Assembly: GCA_020746995.1 (NCBI GenBank)
Contig: JAGPXD010000006.1
Span: forward strand, 1,302,001-1,366,000
Reading direction: 5' to 3'
Source: Plectosphaerella cucumerina
Lineage: Eukaryota; Ascomycota; Sordariomycetes; Glomerellales; Plectosphaerellaceae
DNA length: 64,000 nucleotides
In this document: positions 55,070 through 64,000 of the stretch, in pieces
Position numbering within the stretch: the first letter of the stretch is position 1
Layout of the letters: every line of letters begins with the position of its first letter
Position numbers and translations under genes: made by a program
The notes under the pieces: model-generated
The model's database searches: none
Told to the model about the DNA's origin: nothing
The model's input: only the letters and a program-made list of their open reading frames with translations

Positions 55070-56559
55070 TGCGGCGGGCAACGAGAAGGAAGTATGTGTG
55101 ATAAGATGAATGCTGTTTTCTGCGCCGGCGGGAGATTGTTAGAAACCTTGCTTGGTCTTGGGATGCTCGCGAGCGCGGTGACTTGAAACGCACCTAACTT
55201 GGTAAGGTTGTGGTTGATGGGTACGCGATGCCTCTCGACGTCATGGCAGGGCGACCGTTAAGTGTGTAGATGTTCGCCTCTCCGGCGTCAGCCGCTTGGG
55301 TTGGTGGATGGTGATGAAGTGGCCGATGTCTGTTGCGCGCGGCAAGAATGTCTTTGGAGGAGGAACCTGGGAGTAATCGGGACTGGACTTGAATCGCGTC
55401 CGGGTTGTGGTGGATGAAGCTCGGTCCAGAATAGTGGAGCAGTCGCGGCCGGGGACAATTGAGCTGGGAGCTGCAGATTGTGCGGAAGCTGATTGGTCCG
55501 TGGATTGATGGATGCTGCTGGGATGGATGGATGGGCCGGATGGCTGAATGTGCGCCAATGGGGGGATGAGCCAGGGCGACTTATGAGGAGAATGATACCG
55601 CGGCGGCGCAAAGACAGAAAGATGTGGTGTTGGGTGAGGTATGTAGAGGGAGTAATGGCACAAAGAGTCTGGTGCTGGGCAAAGACTGGGAGTGGGATGA
55701 GATGCTTTGATGGTACCGGATGTTCTTTGTGGCAGGGGGAGGGGAGCCGAAGGGAAACAGGCTCTCAGGCTGGTCTGTGCAGCTGCCTTGGAGCCGGACT
55801 TGGGTGTTCACCTCAGATGGTGTTGCGACTGGGGATTGGATGGGTGGGCAGGGGAAGAGAACCTGTGTGGACTTGTCAAGATCAATCAGGTCCAGATGAC
55901 AGTAGGCAGTGCAGTGTAAAGGCAAGTGCAAGTATGATGTGATGTTGGTGGATGGAAGCTGCGACTTGCCGCATGGCCATGTCGCGAGGCGCGCGGGCGG
56001 GTGGGAAGACCTGCCCTATTTGTACCTCCCGCCGCCTCTTTGCGCGGCCAGGTGTGGATCGACGGGGGTCCGTCATGCACCCGCCGCAAGAGGCGCATCA
56101 ATTGATTGGCCGGAGCTCTGTTGGTGTCGATCAGGGAGGGGTCACGTCAGCTGCCGGCAACTGACGCACAGCTCCCCTCGTTGCCTGACGTCCCCCAAGC
56201 CAGCTCCAGGCTGAACCTCCTCAGCCAGGTTCCCCAGGCTCGGCCCCAAGCACTCCAAATCTTGGCTTCGGTCACCCCACTGCCTCACTGGCCATCAGCT
56301 CACGGGTATCATGACTGCGCCTCATCGTCCATAGGGTGACTGTGACTGTGACTCTGACTTTGTGCAATAGGCAGATTTGGTGGCATGCTTGACTCATCGA
56401 CTCGTTAAAACCAGTACCGCAACAGCATAGCTCCATCCTTCCAGACCATTGGTATCCCGTCCTTTACAAACAGGCAACCATCCCGTCTCCAGAAACGCCT
56501 CCCAGTACAAATCAGGCTGTCTCCGTCGTACAACAATACCGACCCCGCGCAGGCTGATC
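55070..56559. other. Intergenic, no gene seen
   Basis: About 1.5 kb upstream of FCP1, ending at the 3' end of CND1. It has GA/GGAT-rich stretches near 55490-55560 (repeated GGATGGATGG). No credible coding frame or RNA gene. Confidence 0.5.
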
Positions 56560-59500
56560 TCATGCCGGCGCCTGGACAAGCTTGAAGCCCTCCGAAACCA
56601 CCTTCGCAATCTCCTCGTTCTTGTGAGGGAGCAGACCCAGCGCGAAAGCGACATCGTTCCACTGCCGTTCCGTGTCGCACCGGCCGAGCCTTGCTGCCAG
56701 CTTGTCGGCCAGCTGCCGCGCGTGCTTGTCCTTCTCCACGAAGCCCAGCAGGAACCGCACGATGCGCCGGAAGCTCTCCTCCTCCAGCCCCTTCTCCGCT
56801 GACAAGAGCGAGAACATGTCGACAAAGTGGTTGTACACAGCATTGTCCTTGGTGCTGAGCTCCGTGAAGAACATGCGCGCCAGGTCTGCGATCCGTCGGT
56901 CCTCGTCCTCCAGGCACTTGGCCATCTCACCCAGCTGTCCCTTCACCTTGACTTGACCCGCCAGGATGAGGAACGTCAGCGTCATCAGGCACGTCCGCTT
57001 GACCATCTGATCCCGATCCGCCAACCGCCTGTACAGGAAGTCGGTGTTCTCGTCGATCAAGTGGTTGAAGCACACCGCCATGTCGCCCAGAGCGATCACC
57101 GCGTTGGACCGCACCGTCGCGTCTGTCGACCGCTCCATGATGGTGATGAGCAGCGGCAGGTTGGCCTCGCAGTACTCGGAGCTGACGCACATGAGCTTGG
57201 CCAGGCACAGCGTCGCCGCTGCCTGCAAGCCCTTGTCCGCGTACGTCGTGTTGTTGGCGCAAATCTCCGACACCAGAGGCCCAAAGGTCGCCAGCAGCGA
57301 CTCGGGCCCGTACAGCAGCTCACGCTCGCGGATGTGTGCCATAGCCTCGGTGAAGTCGTCCTCAGTCGTGCCGCCGATCAAATCGAGGTCGTCCTCCTCG
57401 GCCGGCTTGTCCTGCTTGGCTGCCTCGGCGGCCTTGGCCATCTTGTCCTTCTCGAGGTCCTGCTTGCGGCGCTTGAAGTCAAGCTCGCACAGCTCGAGGT
57501 GAACAATCTGCTTGATGGCGACGTGCCCGACGATGAACAGCAGCTGCGACAGGTTGATGGCGGCATCTCTCTTCTTCGGCTGGCCCTCAAGGACCACCGT
57601 CTGGCCGCCTTCGGCGTCGACATGCTGTGTTTGGCTCATCGTCTCGTCCCGTGAGCTTGGGCGAGATTGCGGGGCGAAAACGTGGCGTGTCTTGCGGCGG
57701 ATAATGTCCGAGCAAAGAACGTCGGGATGGTTGGAGATGGCGTAAATGGCGTTGATGGCCTGCTCGGCCACACCGTACCATTCCTTGCTCTCGGAGGGCA
57801 CCTCTGTGATGGCCGCCAGCTTGGCCAGGACCGCGTGCTCGTTGGAAAGACGTGCAAACTTGATCGTGGCATCCTTGGCCTGTCGCCCTGTCGGGTTGAT
57901 CCGCCGCAGAGCGATGCAGGTGTACTTGGCCAACTGGAGATCTGCGCGGCCGTGGCTTCCAAGGCCAGTCCGCAGCATCGTCTCCATCTCGCCGACCACG
58001 ATCTCGGGGTTGGCCGTGGCGAGCATCCCCAGAACGATGATGGCACCACGGCGCTGCGTCCGCGAGATCTCCCGCCTCTGCACGCCGTAGACCTGCCAGA
58101 GCTTGGCGATGACGCTCTCGGGGATCATGCCACCCTTCATCATGGTGCTGAGGAGCTGTTCGAGGGATGTGAGCTCAGCCGATGTAGCGCCGAACGTGAG
58201 ACTGATCATGTTCCTGGCGATGTAGTTGGCTCCGTCATTGGGGCTGAACGAGTCGGGGGCCTCGAAGAAGAGGCGCTTGTAGCAGTCGATAAGATGTGTC
58301 TGGACACCCTTGCCTTCGTCGCTGTTGCCCTTGGTCCAGATGAGGCGCAGCATTCTGCGAATGCCGACCTTGTTCATCTCAATGTTGTAGGCGTCGCCGA
58401 CCTCAAAGTAGTCGATGGCCTCGATCACTTCGCTCTTGTTCCTGGATCCGAGCAGCTGGCAGACAATCCCGGTGGCGTCATGGAGAACATCGATGAACTT
58501 GAGAGCCTCGCTGTAGTACCTCTTCGTCAGGGTGAGCTTTTCGATCGCCTCCGATGTGGCGGCGTCCTCCTGCGCCTTGCGAACGGCGGCGATCTTCTGC
58601 TCGTCCGTCATGGGCTTCTGCGGGGACTCGGGGACCTGTGTGGCGTCGTCCAGGAGCTCCGTGTCGACCGCTGTGGCTTCGCCGAGACCCGGTGCTCCCA
58701 CGGGAGGCTTCAGGCCATCGAGTTCCTCCTGGACCTTGTCGAGACGAGCCTGCCACTCCTTGCGGGACAGCTGGGCGCCGTGCATGACGGTAAAGGGATG
58801 AGTCTTGATGAGGCTGCCGAGGAGCTTGACAGCGTTGCGGCGGACGTTGCTGCTCTTGTCCTCGAGGCTCCGGCACGCCAGCTCGGCGGCCTTTTGCCTG
58901 CGCTTCGGGAACTTCTGATCGAGGTCGCAGATCTTGACGTAGACCTGAATGGCTCTGCATCTGCAGTAGGGGTTCATGTCGAGGAAGCGCTCTTCGAGAA
59001 CATCGAAGAAGGCGTTGAGCTGCGACTTGTGGTTCTCGCCCCGATCGTCCTCCTTGCTCAGGAAGATCACCATGTTGCCACAGACCTCAATAAGGGCGCA
59101 GCGAAGGGTGTAGGACTAAAACAAGTCAGCACGGGTATGGTCTTCGGCTTGAGGCGGGAGCCTACCTCGCTATCAAGCTGCTTGGCGAGCAGCGTCATCT
59201 GCTTGATCACCAGGCGTGGGGCCAGCTCGGAGAGCTTGACGACGAATTGGGAGACGGACTTGGGGCCCTTGGTGTCATTGCTGTTGAACTCCTTGTTACT
59301 GAGCTCACGCAGAATTTCATCCGCAAGCTGAGGGTAGTCGTAGGTGTCGGCCAGAATGTGGAGGAACTCGGCCATGGGCTCGGAAAGATGCTCGAAATAG
59401 GTCAAGTTCTGGACAATGTTGATCTGGGCGGCTGAACATTGTTAGTAGGCGAGGGATCATTGTTAAGCATGTCGCTTACCATATCCGTGTCCGTGATGCT

Positions 59501-60350
59501 TGACGGCAATACACAGGACCTTGAAAGCATGCATGCGAATGGTTGTGCTCTTGACCCTCTGCTCACTCTCAAGCACCAGATACACTGGGCGCGTGAGGAG
59601 GCCGATGAATGTATCGCGTTCTGAGGTTGTGAGGAAGATCTTGGAGAGCTTGAGCTTGAGAACCTTGCACATGACCTCGAGGGCGGACTGGAGTTGTCTG
59701 GCCGAGTCCCACGCCGAGTCCGCGGCCTTGGGCGCATTCTTCTTGGGCTTGCCGCGGCCGCGCGCAACGGGTGCAGCGGGCTTCTCGGCAGCCTTCGTTT
59801 CAACAGCGGATATCGTCCACTGGAGCAGGAAGCCGTAGACTTCGAGGAGCTGCTTGTGGTGTAGGAGAGTGTCCTGGTCGTCGGGGTTCTCGAGATCGTG
59901 GGTTATTGCGTCAGCCTCGGCGCTGAGGCCGGACATGACGAGATCGAAGAGCTTGCTGAGGGCATGCGTCGGGAGGTACGAGGTGTGTCTGGAGAGTTTG
60001 AACAGTTCAGAAACTTGGTCTTGTATTACTTTTGGGGCGCACTGCGCGCGACTAGGGGAAAGAAGTGAAGAAGACATGACGTCGACAACGCGGGGGCCAA
60101 GGGAAATGGGTGCGCACTTTAGGAGGAATTGTAGCGAGTCCATGTGCAGCGGCCTCGTGATGGCCTCTGGGTTTCCGGCGACGGCATCGATGATGGGGTC
60201 GAGGACGGGGTCGATGACCGCGTTGGTGAGGGACTCGGGGTCATTTTCGCACTCGAAGAGGGCGCTCTCCGCCTCTGGCGTGGGTATTGTGGCCGGGTCG
60301 CTCATGTAGAGTTTGAGAGCTTCGTTAATGTCGAAGCTGATGGACTCCAT
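56560..60350 (-). CDS. CND1: Condensin subunit CND1 (CAP-D2/Ycs4)
   Basis: Three exons: 59480-60350, 59166-59431 and 56560-59115; 1230 residues, the usual size. The N-terminal Cnd1 region (about 1-290) is helical, with a Lys/Pro linker GRGKPKKNAPK. Exon 3 holds HEAT-type repeats, for example RCALIEVCGNMVIFLS, LDMNPYCRCRAIQVYVKICDL, and SNVRRNAVKLLGSLIKTHPF. A later conserved block includes ATVRSNAVIALGDMAVCFNHLIDENTDFLYRRL (split phrase), the Cnd1 signature. The protein is the HEAT subunit of condensin that binds the kleisin Brn1/CAP-H and DNA and is needed for mitotic chromosome compaction and rDNA segregation. The start at 60350 (MESISFDINEAL) fits the family. It shares a divergent 786 bp promoter with CDC7. 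Confidence 0.95.
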
Positions 60351-61136
60351 GGCCGTGAGTCGTCGCAACCAGGGCCCCGATGGGTTTGGATGCAGGAGTC
60401 ACAGACAAGAAGAGGGGAAAGAGGAAGAAGAGAGGGCTCCGAGATAAACAGGACGGAGGAGGGGGGATGAAAAGAGAATGGTGAGACCGAGGGGGCCGCA
60501 GGAAGGCGGGGGGTGGTTAATGTCTGCTACTAGCCGAAAGCTTCGTGCGACCCGGAAGTGAGCTGCAGGAGCGGTGCCTTTGGCGATTGGTGACGAAGGG
60601 GCTAAAGCGAGTTTTCTTGCGTCTGTCTGCGAATGCGATGCGACAGAAGGTGGGCGTTGTTGATGACGGGGGGTTGTTTGAAGGAGTCGGAGTGGGCATG
60701 CTGGAGCAACCAATGTTTTTGTTTTGTTTCCCTTTCTGGACTTTTTTGGAGTCGCGCCCTGGCTCAGGGCCCCTGTCGGGACCAAACCTCCCCGCACCGT
60801 CCGCCGCTGCCCACTCACAGCCCACGCGTCGCGCGCAAGCGCCATGTCGTGACCCACACCAGCGCCCCGAACGGTCAAGCCCGCTTTGCGACTGAAGCCC
60901 CTCCACCGGTGTGTGGTTTCTTCAATTGGCTTTCCGCGCATTCGCGATTACAAACCGCCAGACCAAAGAACCGCCCCAGGAACGCATCTGCAGAGCACTC
61001 CATGTCAAGCTACGGCAGGACACCACCTTGGTAGACTTGGACATCCGACTCGGCCTATCCTCTTGCCAAATCACACGAACATTCCAGACACGCTGCTGGT
61101 GTACCGTGGCCGCCAGCCGCAACACCTCCATCAGCC
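60351..61136. promoter_or_regulatory. Divergent promoter of CND1 and CDC7
   Basis: A 786 bp spacer between the two start codons. It contains an ACGCGT palindrome at 60824-60829 within a wider CG-rich block (CACGCGTCGCGCGC). The two genes act in the cell cycle, in mitosis and S phase respectively. Confidence 0.55.
60824..60829. promoter_or_regulatory. ACGCGT, candidate MCB (MBF) site
   Basis: Perfect MluI cell-cycle box, about 310 bp upstream of the CDC7 start and 470 bp upstream of the CND1 start, directly followed by GCGCGC. Function inferred from yeast MBF; not tested. Confidence 0.4.
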
Positions 61137-62674
61137 ATGGCTACCGTGCGCCGCCGTGATGACGAGAGCTTCCGCATCCACGAAGACGTGCCGAGAACAG
61201 AAGACACAGAGATGATGGTTGAGTCGGAACACCGGACAGAAGACGGCGCCGCCGAGGACACGGTCGACGACAATGCCACCATCGGGAAGAACGAGGACAT
61301 CGAGGAGAACGGGGAAGCAGAGGACGACGACGCGCAGTCAGATACCTCGGAAGAAAGCTCAGGGGATGTCAACAAGGCAGTACAAGAGGAGATGGATCTT
61401 CTCTCCGATTGCTTCCCTGAGTTCCGCGGCAACTACCGTCTGATCAAGCGCATTGGCGAGGGTATCTCGAGGCCTGCCTACATCCACATACACAAACCGC
61501 TGACCACCTATGTCCAGGCACATTCTCGACCGTCTACAAGGCCGAGGATCTTCAGTACGACCGGTACCAGAACGAGTGGGATATTGACGAGAAGGACAAC
61601 CAGACTGCCAAATGGACACCGCCTCCACTGAAGCGACATGGCAGCAGCACCAGCAACAGCACGAAAGACGGCGGCCCGAGACGGCGGGCAAAATTCGTCG
61701 CCATCAAGAAGATTTACGTCACGTCCTCCCCGTCTCGCATTCTCAACGAGATCGACCTCCTCAATGACCTCCGCGACTGTCCCGCCGTGGCTCCCCTGAT
61801 CACAGCATTCCGCTACACCGACCAAGTCCTGGTCATCCTCCCCTACTTCCGCCACGCCGACTTCCGGGACTACTTCCGCCAGATGAACGTCACCGATATG
61901 GCCATCTACCTGCGGTCACTCTTCACAGCCCTGGAGGCGGTCCACCGACACCACATCCTCCACAGAGATATCAAGCCTACAAACTTCCTCTACGACCCAA
62001 CGACCCGTCGCGGTGTTCTGGTCGACTTTGGCCTGGCCGAGCGCGAAGGCACCGACAGCAAGCCGTGCCTGTGCCATGAGACTCGCGACGTGCGGAAGTC
62101 CCGCCTCGCCATGAGCGTGGGCGCCGCCAACGGCCCGCAGACGGGTTATCCCAAGAACGAGAACCGGCCCGGCCGCCGCGCAAATCGCGCTGGCACACGA
62201 GGCTTCCGCGCCCCCGAGGTCCTGTTCAAATGTACGGAGCAGACGACCAAGATCGACATCTGGAGCGCCGGCGTCATCCTCCTCACCATCCTCAGCAAGC
62301 GCTTCCCCTTCTTCAACAGTGCCGACGACGTCGAGGCGCTGATCGAGATCTCCACAATCTTCGGCTACAAGCGCATGAGGCATGCTGGCCTGGTACATGG
62401 ATGCATTTTCGACACAACCATCCCTACCATCGGTACTGCGGGCTTCTCGCTCGAGAAAATCATCCTCTGGTCCACGTGTAGGAGTGGCGGCGATAAGCCC
62501 GGCGATCCCCCGCCACGACCCCTCGACGAGCAGGAGCTGCTCGCCGTCGAGTTCCTCAACAGGTGTTTCGAGCTGGACCCGTCGCGGCGCATCACTGCAG
62601 CGGAGGCGCTGGAGCACGACTTCCTCAAGCTCGGCATCAGACAAGACGATGACGATATGGACCTCATCTCATGA
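61137..62674 (+). CDS. CDC7: CDC7 kinase (DDK catalytic subunit)
   Basis: Two exons, 61137-61461 and 61518-62674, with a 56-nt GT-AG intron inside the glycine loop; 493 residues. The kinase domain starts at YRLIKRIGEGTFSTVYKAED (about residues 99-119, junction at Gly109). It carries Lys172 in FVAIKKI, HRD at 257-259 in LHRDIKPTNFLYD, DFG at 278-280 in VDFGLAE, and GTRGFRAPEVL in the activation region. Cdc7-type insertions are present: the stretch between Glu118 and Lys172, and the activation-loop insert with CHETRDVRKSR. The N-terminus is acidic and disordered. With Dbf4 it phosphorylates Mcm2-7 to fire replication origins. Ending DDDDMDLIS. Downstream of a promoter shared with condensin CND1. 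Confidence 0.95.
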
Positions 62675-63327
62675 GACGGGGCTGGGCGCTGTACTAGTAC
62701 GGCTCAAAGGAAGAAACATAATTGAAGCAGGATCCTCTTATGTGTAATAGATACCTCGGTGTAGCATTGGTGGTTTGGTTTACGGATGGCGTTGGCGGGG
62801 CTAGGTGGGTGAGGATAGAAGCACGCATCAACAAGCGAGACGAACAAGAGTCAGTATTTAGGATGTGCATGGTCGCATTAATACAACGCCGCGACAGGCA
62901 AATCTCGTCGCCGAGCTGCTCTTCTGTCCCTCCGCCCCCGTGCCTGGATGTTTGCTTGCTTCTTGACTCGGGAGGGCCCCTCATGTGCCGCACGTCGCGA
63001 CGACGGCGGCAGGCCGGCGTTCCCCCATTCTTGAGAAGATCAACCCTTTTGTCATTTCGGTCTAACTCCGTGGAAGTCAATCCCTTCTTCATGCAAGCAA
63101 AAAATGCGCGAGAAGCCATCCTAGGCACCGTTCCATTTGTCCCACCGGCTCTCTCAAGTTTGACAAAAAAGGCGTCGTCCGGCCTTGCCGTGGCGGCCGG
63201 ACGCGAGCATGCCGTCGTCGCATCCGTCATGCATGTTTCATCCGCTGGCTCCTTTTCGCCCCCGTCTTTCCTTCTTTGTCCAGTCCAGTCCGTTTAAAAA
63301 CCCAGGCGTATTTCGTTTTGGGTGAAT
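62675..63327. other. Intergenic, no gene seen
   Basis: Convergent spacer between CDC7 and RPL28, holding the 3' ends of both transcripts. A 191-codon plus-strand frame (62722-63297) has no domain and is taken as chance. Confidence 0.5.
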
Positions 63328-63904
63328 TTATGCCACGAGCTGGACGACGCCGCCGGCCTCGGTAATCTTCTTCTCAGCCTGGGAGGGGTTAGTGGGTGGC
63401 CGATGAGTGGGAGGTGGTGTGTGAGCGTACCAGAGCGGAGACCCAGCGGGCCTTGACGACGATGGGGTGCTCGGGGATGCGGCCCTTGCCGAGCAGCTTG
63501 GAGTAGCCGAGGGGCAGCAGGTCGATGACGGGGACGGTGTCCTTCTTCTCGCCGCTCAGGTAGGCGGCACGCTCCTCAGCGGGGATCAGGGTCCACAGCT
63601 TGTCCAGGTTGAGGACGGGCTTCCAGAAGTGGCTGGGAGTGGTTAGTATTGAAAGAGGGGTAGTTGTCGTTCGGATCGAAATGCTCTGGCGGATGGATGG
63701 TGCGTAGTGGATCGCGGTCGTTTGTGGTGTGGCTGGAGTCGAGAGGAGCTGTGTGTCAGGCGTATAAAAGCTCAGTCGCCTTCGTCGAGTGTTGCTGGTA
63801 TCGCATCGTCCAGGTCGTGCCATCGTCCGGCCAGAGCATATCGATCTCGAATCGTTGCGGGGTCGATCTGGGGTTGTACATACTTCTGCTGCTTGTGGAA
63901 GTAG

Positions 63905-63941
<37 letters not shown>

Positions 63942-64000
63942 TGTCAAGGTTGGTGCGGTGGTGGTGCTGACCACCGGCCATACCACGACCACCCGGGTGC
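63328..64000 (-). CDS. RPL28: 60S ribosomal protein uL15 (L27a/L28), partial at window end
   Basis: The 5' part lies beyond 64000. Three exons are visible: 63884 to the edge, 63431-63632 and 63328-63378, joined by GT-AG introns of 251 and 52 nt. The visible protein runs HPGGRGMAGGQHHHR, DKYHPGYFGKVGMRYFHKQQ, then NHFWKPVLNLDKLWTLIP, VPVIDLLPLGYSKLLGKGRIPEHPIVVKARWVSAL and the end AEKKITEAGGVVQLVA. This is the near-invariant eukaryotic uL15 sequence, part of the large ribosomal subunit. The missing 5' end should encode about 30 residues. The 251-nt intron is long for this genome, as is often seen in fungal ribosomal protein genes. Confidence 0.97.

Noticed and set aside
57667..59331. 554-codon plus-strand open frame
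   Set aside because: Antisense shadow of CND1 exon 3, with no start context, splice pattern or domain.

Overview
This window is nuclear DNA from a filamentous ascomycete, most likely a Sordariomycete. The evidence is short GT-AG introns (mostly 49-70 nt), GC-rich third codon positions, two Zn2Cys6 regulators, a Nep1-like protein, a full-length ATG26-type sterol glucosyltransferase, and the fungal forms of CND1, CDC7, FCP1, CMR1 and an Mtf2-like protein. The genus cannot be fixed from the sequence alone. I see no virus, transposon, CRISPR array or biosynthetic cluster.

Layout. 0.6-10 kb: an acidic protein of unknown function, a seven-exon amidase, a small Lys/Ser-tailed protein, an atypical protein kinase with a GC-AG intron, and a 2-oxoglutarate/Fe(II) oxygenase. 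10-20.4 kb: two divergently oriented Zn2Cys6 transcription factor genes separated by 4.3 kb of non-coding DNA. 20.4-25.7 kb: a 5.3 kb stretch without a credible gene, holding a degenerate tandem repeat with a period of about 160-190 bp. 25.7-34.6 kb: a small disordered protein, a secreted NPP1/NLP protein, a phosphoinositide-specific phospholipase C, an HSL-type alpha/beta hydrolase and a TDT-family (malate/sulfite-type) transporter. 34.6-38.6 kb: gene-poor, with a tRNA-like nested hairpin near 37.6 kb. 38.6-44.1 kb: a DUF3237 protein and the sterol 3-beta-glucosyltransferase. 46.6-64 kb: a block of conserved housekeeping genes, namely CMR1 (WD40), an Mtf2-like mitochondrial protein, complex I subunit GRIM-19/NDUFA13, FCP1, condensin subunit CND1, the CDC7 kinase and ribosomal protein uL15 (RPL28, cut by the window end).

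How the genes relate. The left two thirds is accessory in character (enzymes, regulators, one secreted effector-type protein, wide spacers). The right third is a core block for chromosome condensation, replication initiation, the RNA polymerase II CTD cycle, DNA damage response, mitochondrial function and translation. CND1 and CDC7 share a 786 bp divergent promoter with an ACGCGT (MCB-type) site; CMR1 and the Mtf2-like gene share a 414 bp promoter with another. No single new multi-gene system is evident. The best leads are the tandem repeat in the 5.3 kb desert, the tRNA-like element, and several unusual introns. Exon boundaries were worked out by hand from splice signals, reading frame and family alignment from memory; none has been checked by RNA data or database search.
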